Shown in pieces: positions 44,728-53,376 of a DNA stretch of 57,802 nucleotides. The stretch is from Actinomadura geliboluensis (GTDB taxonomy: Bacteria; Actinomycetota; Actinomycetes; Streptosporangiales; Streptosporangiaceae). The notes under the pieces were generated by a model, which was not told where the DNA came from, did not search any database, and was given only the letters and a program-made list of their open reading frames with translations. The position numbers and the translations under genes were made by a program. Where the stretch lies: positions 1 through 57,802 of the forward strand of contig NZ_VCKZ01000007.1 of NCBI RefSeq assembly GCF_005889745.1. The letters run 5' to 3'. Numbering within the stretch: the stretch's first letter is position 1; each line of letters begins with the position of its first letter.

Positions 44728-45832
44728 CTGACCGTCCCTTCCGGTTCTTCCGGCCGGCCGCGTCCAGCACCCGTTCGGAGATGCCGGCGAGTCCGCGCGG
44801 CTCGAAGACCAGCACCGCCACCACGGTGAGCCCGTAGAGGAAGTTCGCGAGCACGTCGACGGAGACGCCGCCGCCCGCCGAGGGGGTCGTGCTGATCCCC
44901 GGCACGACGCGGGCGAGGAGCGTCACCACCTGCGGGATGGCGGTCACGAAGACCGCGCCCGCGATGGCGCCGCGCAGCGACCCGACGCCGCCGATGATGA
45001 TCATCGCGAGCAGCTCGACCGACAGCATCAGGTCCCACTGGTCGGGGACCGCGTACGTCTGGTAGGCGACGAGGAGCGCGCCCGCGAGGCCCGCGTACGC
45101 GGCGGCGACCGCGAACGCCGCGCTCTTCATCCGGGCGACCGGGACGCCGACGACGGCGGCGGTCAGGTCCCGGTCGCGGATCGCGGCGAAGCCCCGCCCC
45201 GGCCGGGTGCGGCTCAGGTTGCGGGCCGCCACCGCGGCCACCGCGAGCACCGCGCAGGCCAGGTAGAAGAACTGCTGGTCGCCGGTCAGCATGAACCGGC
45301 CGATGATCACGTCGTCCAGCAGGTCGTGGCCGAACAGGACGGCCGACTGCGAGGGCCGGCCCTTGCTCCCGCCGGTGAGCGTCTCCCAGACGTCCCACAG
45401 GTACTCGGCGACGAAGAGGACGGCGAGCGTGACCACCGCGAGGTAGAGCCCGCGCAGCCGGGCCGCGAACGGGACGACGAGCAGCCCGACCGCCGCGCTG
45501 ACCAGGGCCGCCGCCGGGAGCCACACCCAGATGGGCAGGCCCTGGTCGGCACCCAGCCAGATGGCGGTGTAGCCGCCGACCGCGACGAAGGCGGAGTGGC
45601 CGAGCGAGACCTGCCCGGCCATCCCGGTCAGGACGTGCAGGCCGAGGGCCGCGATCGCGTAGATGACCGAGAAGACGGCGATCGCCTGCCACTGCGGCGT
45701 GGTGAACAGCGGGACGGCCAGCAGCGCGGCGACCGCCGCGGCGCGCGGGGCGCGGGACGTCCACGGGCGGGGCCGGCCGCCCGGCGCCGAGGCGGCGCCG
45801 GTGCCGGGGCGGGTGGAGACGGTGGAGGTCAT
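44720..45832 (-). CDS. livM: Branched-chain amino acid-type ABC transporter permease (LivM-like)
   Basis: A 370-residue polytopic permease of about ten helices, with a cytoplasmic Ala/Pro-rich N-terminus. The family loop that contacts the ATPase is seen as RTRPGRGFAAIRDRDLTAAVVGVPVARMKSAAFAVAAAYAGLAGAL. Its start overlaps the livH stop by one base (ATGA), and its stop overlaps the livF start. Confidence 0.92.
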   Translation of the reverse strand: MTSTVSTRPGTGAASAPGGRPRPWTSRAPRAAAVAALLAVPLFTTPQWQAIAVFSVIYAIAALGLHVLTGMAGQVSLGHSAFVAVGGYTAIWLGADQGLPIWVWLPAAALVSAAVGLLVVPFAARLRGLYLAVVTLAVLFVAEYLWDVWETLTGGSKGRPSQSAVLFGHDLLDDVIIGRFMLTGDQQFFYLACAVLAVAAVAARNLSRTRPGRGFAAIRDRDLTAAVVGVPVARMKSAAFAVAAAYAGLAGALLVAYQTYAVPDQWDLMLSVELLAMIIIGGVGSLRGAIAGAVFVTAIPQVVTLLARVVPGISTTPSAGGGVSVDVLANFLYGLTVVAVLVFEPRGLAGISERVLDAAGRKNRKGRSDG

Positions 45833-46707
45833 CAGATGCGCTCCGCCTCGTGGTGCCCGAACAGTCCGGAGGGCCGCAGCGTGAGCACCAGCAGCATCGC
45901 CACGTACGGGAGGACGACGTGCACGCCGCCGTACTCCGCCAGGTAGCCGGAGCCGAGCACCAGCAGCAGCCCCACGCTCATCCCGCCGACGACCGCGCCG
46001 GCCAGCGAGTTGAACCCGCCGATCACCAGCGCCGGCAGCGCGCCGAGCGCCGTGTCGACCATGTCCGGCGAGACCCGGCGCGGGAAGGCGCCGAGGAAGA
46101 CCCCGCCGGCGACCGCCAGCACCCCGGCGATGCCCCAGGAGACGGTCTGGACCCAGCGCATGTTGATGCCCTGCGCCAGTGCCGCCTCATGGTGGTCCGC
46201 GGCGGCCCGCAGGGCGAGGCCGTAGCGGGTCCGCTGGAAGAACGTCCACAGCAGCGCGAGGAGCAGGAGGGAGACGGTGATGATCCACACGCCCGTCCAG
46301 GAGAGGGCGACGCCGCCGACGCGCAGCACTCCGCGCCCCATCGGCCCCTCGGTCGACCCCTTCGGGTTGACGCCCCACGACATCGCGACGACCGCCTGCC
46401 CCATCACGGACAGGCCGAGCGTCGCCATGATCACGACGTAGAGGGAGCGTCCCGCCAGGCGGCGCAGGATGACCTTCTCGCACACGATCGCGAGCGCCGC
46501 CATGCACACCAGGGCGACCAGGACGCCCCAGCCGAACCCGTGGGGGGCGAGCGCGGCGACGATGTAGGCGCTGATCATCACGAACACCGGGTGCGCGAAG
46601 TTGAACACGCCGGAGCTCTTGAACACCATGACGAAGCCCAGGCCGATCAGCGCGTAGATGCACCCGAGGGTCATCCCCTGGAAGGCCAGCTGCAGGAAGT
46701 TGTTCAT
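45832..46707 (-). CDS. livH: Branched-chain amino acid-type ABC transporter permease (LivH-like)
   Basis: A 291-residue permease with about eight helices and the family beginning NFLQLAFQGMTLGCIYALIGLGFVMVFKSSGVFNFAHP. The coupling loop reads TRYGLALRAAADHHEAALAQGINMRWVQTVSWGIAG. It lies 18 bp after the substrate-binding protein gene. It is part of the complete Liv-type importer in this window. Confidence 0.93.
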   Translation of the reverse strand: MNNFLQLAFQGMTLGCIYALIGLGFVMVFKSSGVFNFAHPVFVMISAYIVAALAPHGFGWGVLVALVCMAALAIVCEKVILRRLAGRSLYVVIMATLGLSVMGQAVVAMSWGVNPKGSTEGPMGRGVLRVGGVALSWTGVWIITVSLLLLALLWTFFQRTRYGLALRAAADHHEAALAQGINMRWVQTVSWGIAGVLAVAGGVFLGAFPRRVSPDMVDTALGALPALVIGGFNSLAGAVVGGMSVGLLLVLGSGYLAEYGGVHVVLPYVAMLLVLTLRPSGLFGHHEAERI

Positions 46708-46725
46708 GATCGCCTCGCCGGCCCG

Positions 46726-47982
46726 TCAGCCCTTGGCGCCGTCGGCCAGCCGCCACTTGGCGGCCAGGTCCGTCGCGCCGAAGCCGGTGACCGGCACCGG
46801 GATCCCGGTCTTCAGGTCGATCTTGTTGACCCGGGTCTGCCGCGAGGGGATCCGGCTGTCGGGGCCGGACGCGCCGTACTCGAGGTCGGGGCTGAGCCCG
46901 TCCGTCGTGACGCTGAGCCCGGACATGGCCGCGACCACGCCCTTCTGGGTGAGGTCCTTCTTCTCGCACGCCTTCTCCAGCGCCGCGACCGCGACGGACG
47001 CGTCGATCCAGCCGGCGATGACGAGCTGGTCGGGCTTGGTGCCGGGCGCCACCTTCTCGACGTTCTTCTTCACCTCGGCCATCGCGGGCACGTTCTCGGT
47101 GTAGAGGACGCTGCTGGTCACGACGTGCAGCTTGTCGAGCAGCTTGCCGAGCTGGGGCGCCAGCGCGCTCTCGTAGCCCGAGTCGACGGTCAGCCAGTGG
47201 GGCGAGAAGTCGAGCTGGGACGCCTGGCTGAGGATGGGGCCGGTCTTGGAGGCGATGCCGTGGATCCACACGGTCTCCGCGCCCGCCTTCTTCATCTTCA
47301 GGATCTGGGCGGTGAAGTCCTCCGCCTTCACGTCGTAGCCCGCCTCGGCGACCACCTCGACGTCGGGGTCGTTGGCGGCGACGTAGCGCACCGCCTTCTG
47401 GCCCTCCTGGCCGAACGCGTCGTCCTGGTAGATGACGCCGACCTTGAGCTTGCCGCCGGACCCGGCCTGCTCCCGCTTCGCCCAGTCCAGCCCGTTGATC
47501 ACGTACATGGGGAACGGGGTGGTGAACAGGTAGACGTTCTCCAGCTTGATCACCTCGGCCGCGCTCGTCGCGGCGAGCGTGGCGATGTCGTCGCGGGCGA
47601 TCTGCTGGCTCAGCCCGTAGATGCTCGTCGCGCCGAGCAGCTGCCCGATCATGACGATGTCCTTGACGTTGGCGCGGTACACCTGCACCGCCACGGCCGG
47701 GTCGTACTTGGTGTCGGCGCGGACCGAGACGAGCTTGCGCCCGCACACGCCGCCGGACGCGTTGGCCTTGGCCAGGCGCGCGTCGAAGCCGGCGGCCCCC
47801 GCGATCGCCCCCGCGGCGACGGGGCCGGTGTAGCCGTTGAAGAGACCGATCTTGATCTCGTCGGCGGTGACTCCGGCGTCGACCTTCACGCCGTCCTTGC
47901 TCGTGGACGCGGCCGGGGTGGCGCAGGCGCCGGCCAGCGCGGCGGTGGCCACCAGGGAGATGCAGGCGAGTCGTGTTCTCAA
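46726..47982 (-). CDS. livK: Liv-type ABC transporter substrate-binding lipoprotein
   Basis: A 418-residue periplasmic-binding-type protein. The start is a TTG at 47982 with GAGGT about 6 bp upstream; an earlier ATG is followed at once by a stop. A lipobox ALAGAC (about residue 20) anchors it to the membrane. The two-lobed type I binding fold is evident (EIKIGLFNGYTGPVAAGAIAG, GVIYQDDAFGQEGQKAVRYV). Binding residues cannot be assigned, so the ligand may be a carboxylate other than a branched-chain amino acid. It is the first gene of the seven-gene operon livK-H-M-F-G-SDR-hydratase. Confidence 0.92.
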   Translation of the reverse strand: MRTRLACISLVATAALAGACATPAASTSKDGVKVDAGVTADEIKIGLFNGYTGPVAAGAIAGAAGFDARLAKANASGGVCGRKLVSVRADTKYDPAVAVQVYRANVKDIVMIGQLLGATSIYGLSQQIARDDIATLAATSAAEVIKLENVYLFTTPFPMYVINGLDWAKREQAGSGGKLKVGVIYQDDAFGQEGQKAVRYVAANDPDVEVVAEAGYDVKAEDFTAQILKMKKAGAETVWIHGIASKTGPILSQASQLDFSPHWLTVDSGYESALAPQLGKLLDKLHVVTSSVLYTENVPAMAEVKKNVEKVAPGTKPDQLVIAGWIDASVAVAALEKACEKKDLTQKGVVAAMSGLSVTTDGLSPDLEYGASGPDSRIPSRQTRVNKIDLKTGIPVPVTGFGATDLAAKWRLADGAKG

Positions 47983-48021
47983 GGCGCTACCTCATGATTC
48001 GCTGAAGGCTGGCGGGGGATG

Positions 48022-48075
48022 TGACACTGACCTCAGATTTAGCTAAGCATTTACGAAGCTAACGTCAGTGTCAAT
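48022..48075 (-). promoter_or_regulatory. Regulon operator B: two facing motif copies upstream of livK
   Basis: TGACACTGAC (48022-48031) and GTCAGTGTCA (48064-48073) are perfect 10-bp inverted repeats 32 bp apart. The second is embedded in AAGCTAACGTCAGTGTC (48056-48072), which matches the regulon motif. The region between them should contain the livK promoter, so two bound regulators could loop or block it. Confidence 0.65.
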
Positions 48076-48089
48076 ACTTCGGGAGCGAA

Positions 48090-48623
48090 TTACTGCTGCT
48101 CAGCGGAGCGGACGGCCGCCGACCGCAGCTGCGCGCGGCGACGCACGAGGGTCACGGCGACCCCGGCGAGGACCACGGCGAGAAGAAGCGCCGACTCGCG
48201 GAGCCCCGCGAGGTCGTCGATGCCGAGAAGATGGTCGAGCGAGACGCGTCCGGTCCCGGTGAAGAGCAGGGCAAGGCCGGCGGTCGCGAACACCGCGGGC
48301 AGTTCCACGCCCTTCTTGCTCTCCCACAGGCCGTTCGGGACGTGCAGCGAGCAGGCCACCAGCATCACGCCGACGACCGTCGCGGCGGCGGCCGGGCCCG
48401 CGAACCCGGCGACCAGGGCCAGCCCTCCGGCGATCTCGAGGCTTCCGGCGAGGGCCGCCATGGGACGTCCCGGACGGAAGCCGCCCCGATCGAACGCCTG
48501 CGCGGTCGCGGCCAGCCCCGGCCCGCCCAGCCGGCCGAACTTCTGCAGCCCGTGCCCGGCGAGGTACAGCCCGAAGACGACGCGCAGCGCGAGCAGGCCG
48601 ATGTCGGCCGACGCGCCGGTCAT
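48090..48623 (-). CDS. DoxX-family membrane protein
   Basis: A 177-residue protein with four hydrophobic helices and the DoxX hallmark GLLALRVVFGLYLAGHGLQKFGRLGG. DoxX-type proteins are loosely linked to redox and respiratory functions; no precise role is known. It overlaps the hydrolase gene by 4 bp and is co-transcribed with it under operator C. Its tail is very Arg-rich. Confidence 0.88.
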   Translation of the reverse strand: MTGASADIGLLALRVVFGLYLAGHGLQKFGRLGGPGLAATAQAFDRGGFRPGRPMAALAGSLEIAGGLALVAGFAGPAAAATVVGVMLVACSLHVPNGLWESKKGVELPAVFATAGLALLFTGTGRVSLDHLLGIDDLAGLRESALLLAVVLAGVAVTLVRRRAQLRSAAVRSAEQQ

Positions 48624-49741
48624 GCCAGGCGCGCCTTCGTCCAGTCCGCGACCAGGTCCGCCAACTCGGCGCGGGCCGCGTCGCCCCCGTCGCGGCGGAA
48701 GTAGTGGTCGGCCGCGATGACGTGGGACTCCTTGTCCGCGGAGCCGAGCGCCTCCAGGATCGCGTCCGCGTCGCTGGGGAAGACGCCCGTGTCCATGTCG
48801 GCGTTCACCACGAGCGCGGGCTCCTTGATGCGGGCGAGGTGCGGCGTCGCGCGGGTCTGCGAGTCCTCAAGGCTCCAGAGGGAGAGCCAGGTGCGCAGCG
48901 TGCAGGTGCTCGCGATGCCGAAGACCGACGCGTTGGCGCGCGCGGGCTCCCCGGCGTAGCAGGAGTTGGGCTCGCGCCGCGTCGGCTCGATCGTGGGGTC
49001 CACCATGCGCGGATCCGCCCAGGTGCGGTGGACGTTGAACAGGCGATCGTGGAACCCGGCCGCCTTGAGCCGGCGCATCTCGTCCTTCACCCAGCGGGTG
49101 ATGCGGTGGTTGCGCCGTGTCTGGGCCTCGCGGTACCGGGCGAGGAACTCCGCCGAGTAGGGCGCCGGGTTCCCCTCGTCGAAGAGGCTGAGCGCGGGGT
49201 CGGTCGAGACCGGGTCCGACTCGTCGACGACCGACGGGTCCATCCACGCCGTGAGCACCTCGGGGCGGCCCAGGTGCGCGGCGGTCGAGATGTAGGCGTC
49301 GGCCACCGGAAGCTCCTCGACGCCGCGCGCGGGCCGCATGCCCGGGAGCGGCGCGACGTTGGGCTCCCTGGCCTGCGACTGGTAGGCGGCCATCAGCGAC
49401 CCCCCGCCCGAGTTCCCCAGCAGGACGACCCGCTCGACCCCCGCCTCCTCGCGAAGCCACCGGACGCCGCTGCCGATGTCGACGAGGGCGTGGTCGAGCA
49501 GGAAGTGGCTCTCGGCGCCCCGGAAGCGCGTGTTCCAGCCCAGGAACCCCAGGCCGCGCTCGGCGATGAAGTCGGCGAGGTAGTGCTCGGAGAAGTCGAC
49601 GGAGTAGTGCGTCGCGATCAGCGCGATCTTCGGGGACCGGCCCGATGGGCGGTGGTACACCCCCTGGCACGGGTGTCCCCCGGCACCGGCCCGCTGGGCC
49701 GTGGGGGAGTCGAGCCCGACGAAAAGACGCTCCACCGGCAT
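48620..49741 (-). CDS. Alpha/beta hydrolase
   Basis: A 373-residue alpha/beta hydrolase. I chose the ATG at 49741 because regulon operator C lies just upstream (49761-49780), making the longer frame unlikely. The nucleophile elbow is VVLLGNSGGGSLMAAYQ (GNSGGG). The acid and base are probably in LVVNADMDTGVFPSD and VIAADHYF. It could be an esterase or lactonase that opens the substrate before CoA activation. It is followed by DoxX with a 4-bp overlap. Confidence 0.85.
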   Translation of the reverse strand: MPVERLFVGLDSPTAQRAGAGGHPCQGVYHRPSGRSPKIALIATHYSVDFSEHYLADFIAERGLGFLGWNTRFRGAESHFLLDHALVDIGSGVRWLREEAGVERVVLLGNSGGGSLMAAYQSQAREPNVAPLPGMRPARGVEELPVADAYISTAAHLGRPEVLTAWMDPSVVDESDPVSTDPALSLFDEGNPAPYSAEFLARYREAQTRRNHRITRWVKDEMRRLKAAGFHDRLFNVHRTWADPRMVDPTIEPTRREPNSCYAGEPARANASVFGIASTCTLRTWLSLWSLEDSQTRATPHLARIKEPALVVNADMDTGVFPSDADAILEALGSADKESHVIAADHYFRRDGGDAARAELADLVADWTKARLA

Positions 49742-49760
49742 GGCGACACTCCCAAAAGTA

Positions 49761-49780
49761 AACCTGACGTCGGATTTGGA
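49761..49780 (-). promoter_or_regulatory. Regulon operator C (hydrolase-DoxX operon)
   Basis: AACCTGACGTCGGATTT lies 20 bp before the hydrolase start and is the copy closest to the consensus AACCTRACGTCRG. Confidence 0.65.
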
Positions 49781-49829
49781 CCTTAGCCCGCGGCCGAGGA
49801 CGATGTCCATACGCGGAGCGGCACCGATA

Positions 49830-50429
49830 TCAGGCGCGGCCCGTCGGCAACCAGGGAGAACGCGTGCGCTCGTAGGCGGTGATGGCCTCGTTCCGGCCCA
49901 GGGTCAGGTCGATCTCGTCCAGGCCGTTCACGAGCCGGTGATGGGCGGAGTCGTCCAGGTGGAAGGGGCTGTCGTGGACCCCGGCGGCCGGGCAGGCGAT
50001 GGATCGTTCCACGACGTCGATGACGATCTCCGTGGCGGGGTCGGCGGTCGCGGCGGCGAGCAGGGCCGCGGCGATCTCGGGCGCCACCCGCACCGGGACC
50101 AGACCGCTGTTCGGCAGGTTGCCGCGGAAGATGTCGGCGAAGCCCGGCGCGACGATCGCCCGGAAGCCGTAGTCGCGGAGCGCCCACGGCGCGTGCTCGC
50201 GGGAAGAGCCGCAGCCGAAGTTCGGGCCGCTGACCAGGATCGTCCCCCCGCGGTACTCCGGGCGGTTCAGCACGAAGTCCGGATCGCGGCGCCACTTCTC
50301 GAACAGGCCGTCCGCGTAGCCGGTGCGCTCGACCCGCTTCATCCAGTGGGCCGGGATGATCTGGTCGGTGTCCACGTCGCCCCGGTCCAGCGGGACGGCG
50401 CGGCCGGTGACGACCGTGACGGGCTCCAT
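49830..50429 (-). CDS. Aconitase-family small subunit (LeuD-like swivel domain)
   Basis: A 199-residue swivel-domain protein starting at the ATG at 50429, overlapping the large-subunit stop (ATGA). The substrate loops DVDTDQIIPAHWMKR and SGPNFGCGSSREHAPWAL are typical of LeuD. With the large subunit it forms a 4Fe-4S hydro-lyase that moves a hydroxyl between neighbouring carbons of a 2- or 3-substituted malate. No leuA or leuB lies nearby, so isopropylmalate is not the assured substrate. Confidence 0.88.
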   Translation of the reverse strand: MEPVTVVTGRAVPLDRGDVDTDQIIPAHWMKRVERTGYADGLFEKWRRDPDFVLNRPEYRGGTILVSGPNFGCGSSREHAPWALRDYGFRAIVAPGFADIFRGNLPNSGLVPVRVAPEIAAALLAAATADPATEIVIDVVERSIACPAAGVHDSPFHLDDSAHHRLVNGLDEIDLTLGRNEAITAYERTRSPWLPTGRA

Positions 50430-51832
50430 CAGTGCTCCCGGAGATCGGCGGCGCTCGCCAGGTGCCCGAGGACCGCCGAGGCGGCGGCGGACTCGGGCGA
50501 CACCAGGTGCGTGCGCGCGCCCGGCCCCTGGCGTCCTTCGAAGTTGCGGTTGGACGTGGACGCGCTGCGCCCGCCCGGCTCGACGGCGTCGCCGTTCATC
50601 CCGACGCACATCGAGCAGCCGGAGGAGCGCCATTCGAACCCGGCGGCGCGGAAGACCTCGTCCAGGCCCTCCTCCTCGGCCAGCCGCTTGACCCGCGTCG
50701 AGCCGGGGACGACCAGCGCCCGGACGCCGGGCGCGACCCTGCGGCCGCGGAGCACGTCGGCGGCGGCGCGCAGGTCGGCGAGCCGGCCGTTGGTGCACGA
50801 CCCGATGAAGACCGTGGAGATCGCGATGTCGCGCATGGCCGTGCCGGGCGCGAGGTCCATGTAGGCCAGTGCCCGTTCGGCGGCGGCGCGCTCGGCGGGG
50901 TCGGCGAAGGACTCCGGCGCGGGCACGGTCCCGTCGATGCCGGTGGTCTGCGCCGGGTTGGTGCCCCAGCTCGCCTGCGGCCCGATCGAGGCCGCGTCGA
51001 TGACGGCCTCCCGGTCGAAGACCGCGCCGTCGTCGGTGCGGAGGGTGCGCCAGTCGTCCAGCGCCTGTTCCCAGAGCCGTCCGCGCGGTGAGCGCTCGCG
51101 GTGCTCCAGGTAGGCGAAGGTGGTCTCGTCGGGGGCGATCATCCCGCTGCGCGCCCCGGCCTCGATGGCCATGTTGCACACGGTCATGCGCCCCTCCATC
51201 GGCAGCGCCGCGATCGCCTCGCCCCGGTACTCGATGAGCGTCCCGGCGCCGCCGGCGGTGCCGATCCGGGCGATGATCGCGAGGGTCAGGTCCTTGGCGG
51301 TGGTGCCGGGACGCGGCATGCCGCGCACCGTGACGGCCATGGTGCGCGGCCGCGGCGCCCAGAGCGTCTGGGTGGCCAGGACGTGCTCGACCTGGCTCGT
51401 CCCGATGCCGAACGCGATCGCGCCGAACGCGCCGAGGGTGGCGGTGTGGCTGTCGCCGCAGACGATCGTCATGCCGGGCTGGGTCAGGCCGAGTTCGGGG
51501 CCGATGACGTGCACGATGCCCTGCCCCGGCGACCCGAGCGGGTGGAGCTCGATGCCGGCCTGCCGGCAGTTGTCGCGCTGGATCCGCAGTTGCCGGGCGC
51601 TCAGGCCGTCCAGCAGGGACAGCCCCTCGGCCGAGGTGGGGACGTTGTGGTCGGCGGTCGCCACGGCGAGGTCGGGGCGGCGGACGGCGCGTCCGGCCGT
51701 GCGCAGCCCCTCGAACGCCTGCGGCGAGGTCAGTTCGTGCAGGAGATGGAGGTCGATGTAGAGGAGGTCGGAATCGCCCCGCTCGATGACATGACGGTCC
51801 CAGATCTTTCCGGCGAGCGTCGTCGGCGCCAT
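50429..51832 (-). CDS. Aconitase-family large subunit (LeuC-like, 4Fe-4S)
   Basis: A 467-residue aconitase-superfamily catalytic subunit. The cluster cysteines are visible in [13 protein letters not shown] and [11 protein letters not shown], the active-site [13 protein letters not shown] is intact, and the length equals bacterial LeuC. It lies 48 bp downstream of the TetR regulator on the same strand, so transcription from the tetR promoter probably covers both subunits. Its inclusion in this regulon suggests a dedicated catabolic hydro-lyase (compare 2,3-dimethylmalate dehydratase) rather than leucine synthesis. That substrate is a guess. Confidence 0.88.
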   Translation of the reverse strand: MAPTTLAGKIWDRHVIERGDSDLLYIDLHLLHELTSPQAFEGLRTAGRAVRRPDLAVATADHNVPTSAEGLSLLDGLSARQLRIQRDNCRQAGIELHPLGSPGQGIVHVIGPELGLTQPGMTIVCGDSHTATLGAFGAIAFGIGTSQVEHVLATQTLWAPRPRTMAVTVRGMPRPGTTAKDLTLAIIARIGTAGGAGTLIEYRGEAIAALPMEGRMTVCNMAIEAGARSGMIAPDETTFAYLEHRERSPRGRLWEQALDDWRTLRTDDGAVFDREAVIDAASIGPQASWGTNPAQTTGIDGTVPAPESFADPAERAAAERALAYMDLAPGTAMRDIAISTVFIGSCTNGRLADLRAAADVLRGRRVAPGVRALVVPGSTRVKRLAEEEGLDEVFRAAGFEWRSSGCSMCVGMNGDAVEPGGRSASTSNRNFEGRQGPGARTHLVSPESAAASAVLGHLASAADLREH

Positions 51833-51880
51833 CTTCGCGCTCCTTGCTCGGGCCGCCGCGCCCGGCGGGGCGGCCGCGGT

Positions 51881-52507
51881 TCAGTCGTCGTCGGCCCGCC
51901 AGTAGATCGCCCGGTACCAGATCTCGCCGAGCGTGCGGACGGCGGCCTCGTCGTCGATGTCGGCGCCCTCGCCGGCCCCGGCGAGCAGGTCGTAGCAGAA
52001 CTGGTTGAGCATCGCGACGATGGCCCTGGCCGTGAGCTCGGGGTCGGCGCCGGGGCAGTACCCCTCGCGCTGGGCGCGCCGGACCCCGTCGGCGATGCTC
52101 TGCACGGCGTCGTCGCACAGCTCCCGCCAGTGCCCGGCGAACTCCTCGTTGATCATGGCGAGCTGGAAGACGCCCACCATCTCGGCGAGCCGCTCGCGGT
52201 AGGTCTCCCAGTGGGCGCGCGCCGACTCCATGACGCGCTCGCGGTGCGGGACCCCGTGCTTGTAGGCGACGACGGCGCGGGCCTTGGCCTCCTCGCGGAA
52301 GCCGCCCGCCCAGTGGGCGAGCAGGTCTTCCTTGGAGTCGTAGTAGTTGTAGAAGGAGGCGGGCGAGCGCCCGGCCTCCTGCGCTATGTCGGCGACCGTC
52401 ATCGACAGGAAGCCTTTACGGGCGATGATCCGACGGGCGGCCGCCTCGATGGCCGCGAGCGTCTTGCGCCCGCGCTGTGTCGGACGGGGGGTCTGTGCCT
52501 TCTCCAC
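51881..52507 (-). CDS. TetR-family transcriptional regulator, candidate master regulator of the cluster
   Basis: A 208-residue TetR protein. The helix-turn-helix is ARKGFLSMTVADIAQEAGRSPASFYNYYDSKEDLLAHW (about residues 28-65). The rest is the helical ligand-binding domain, with several Trp and aromatic residues (WETYRERLAEMVGVFQLAM). I favour the GTG at 52507 as start; the ATG at 52522 would place operator D inside the coding start. Regulon motifs D and E lie immediately upstream, which suggests autoregulation and control of the divergent AraC-type gene. Confidence 0.88.
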   Translation of the reverse strand: MEKAQTPRPTQRGRKTLAAIEAAARRIIARKGFLSMTVADIAQEAGRSPASFYNYYDSKEDLLAHWAGGFREEAKARAVVAYKHGVPHRERVMESARAHWETYRERLAEMVGVFQLAMINEEFAGHWRELCDDAVQSIADGVRRAQREGYCPGADPELTARAIVAMLNQFCYDLLAGAGEGADIDDEAAVRTLGEIWYRAIYWRADDD

Positions 52508-52512
52508 ACCTG

Positions 52513-52532
52513 AACCTAACATCGGCTTTTGC
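52513..52532 (-). promoter_or_regulatory. Regulon operator D (tetR-leuCD operon)
   Basis: AACCTAACATCGGCTTTT lies right before the preferred TetR start and matches the shared motif at about 12 of 13 consensus positions counted by eye. Confidence 0.55.
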
Positions 52533-52597
52533 TCGCTGGACCGCACCGCGCCGCGCACCGGAACGCGGTGGAGGCTCGGCCGCACGGGGCAGATATG

Positions 52598-52617
52598 AAC
52601 CTGATGTTAGCATCAAC
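52598..52617 (+). promoter_or_regulatory. Regulon operator E (AraC-type gene)
   Basis: AACCTGATGTTAGCATC lies 28 bp before the AraC-type gene. It is the most diverged copy of the motif but also holds a GATGTTAGCATC partial dyad. Confidence 0.45.
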
Positions 52618-52644
52618 AAAGTGCCCGTCCCGCGCGGGTCCGCG

Positions 52645-53376
52645 ATGCGGCGTATCCTTCCGGCCGTGGAGCTGCGCTTCGGGACGCGCGAGTCCGATTC
52701 GCCCTGGATCGACGCCGTCTGGACCTGCACGAGCGAGCAGGTCACGGAGATGACGTCCGTCGCAGGGGTGCGCTGGGGCCTGGTGTTCTGGGAGCAGGAC
52801 GGCCGCGCGCACACGACCGTCACCGGGCCCGAGACCCGCACCAGCACGGCGCCGGTGCCGGAGGGCGCGACCTTCACGGGCATCGATTTCGCGGTCGGCA
52901 CCTCGCTGCGGGCCATGCCCACGCCGGCGCTGGTGGACACGGGCGTCGTGCTCCCCGACACCACGCGCCGGACGTTCCGGCTGGACGGCGCGCGCTGGGA
53001 GACGCCCGGCCCCGACGACGCCGAGGCCCTGGTCGACCGTCTCGTCCGGTCCGGGATCGTGGTCGCCGACCCGCTCGTCGCCGAGGTGCTGCGCGGGCAC
53101 CGCCCGGACGTCTCGGGGCGCACGGTCGAACGCCGGTTCCGCGCCGCGACCGGGCTGACGCGCGGCGCCGTCCGGCAGATCGAGCGGGCCCGCACGGCGG
53201 CCGGGCTGCTGGCGGCCGGCGACCCGGCGGCCGCCGTCGTCGCCAAGCTCGACTACTTCGACGAGCCGCACCTGGCCCGGGCGCTGCGCACCTACGTCGG
53301 ACGCACCGCCGGGCAGCTGCGCGAGGGCGGCGGAGGCGCGATCGGCCTCGCCCTGGATCAGCGCGCGACGTCGTAG
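52645..53376 (+). CDS. AraC-family transcriptional regulator
   Basis: About 243 residues from the ATG at 52645 (a GTG at 52621 or 52666 is also possible). The N-terminal sensor part begins AVELRFGTRESDSPWIDAVW. The C-terminal double helix-turn-helix reads VSGRTVERRFRAATGLTRGAVRQIERARTAAGLL and KLDYFDEPHLARALRTYVGRTAGQLRE, the AraC pattern. It is divergent from tetR with operators D and E between them, so it may be a second regulator of the cluster. Its 3' end overlaps the convergent reductase gene by 19 bp. Confidence 0.85.
   Translation: MRRILPAVELRFGTRESDSPWIDAVWTCTSEQVTEMTSVAGVRWGLVFWEQDGRAHTTVTGPETRTSTAPVPEGATFTGIDFAVGTSLRAMPTPALVDTGVVLPDTTRRTFRLDGARWETPGPDDAEALVDRLVRSGIVVADPLVAEVLRGHRPDVSGRTVERRFRAATGLTRGAVRQIERARTAAGLLAAGDPAAAVVAKLDYFDEPHLARALRTYVGRTAGQLREGGGGAIGLALDQRATS

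Noticed and set aside
45850-47997. A 715-residue plus-strand open frame
   Set aside because: It is antisense to livH and livK and consists of low-complexity Arg/Gly/Asp/His sequence.
49830-51832. Leucine biosynthesis locus (leuCD)
   Set aside because: Leucine synthesis cannot be excluded, but the absence of leuA/leuB and the position after a TetR gene within a shared catabolic regulon made me not assign the symbols.
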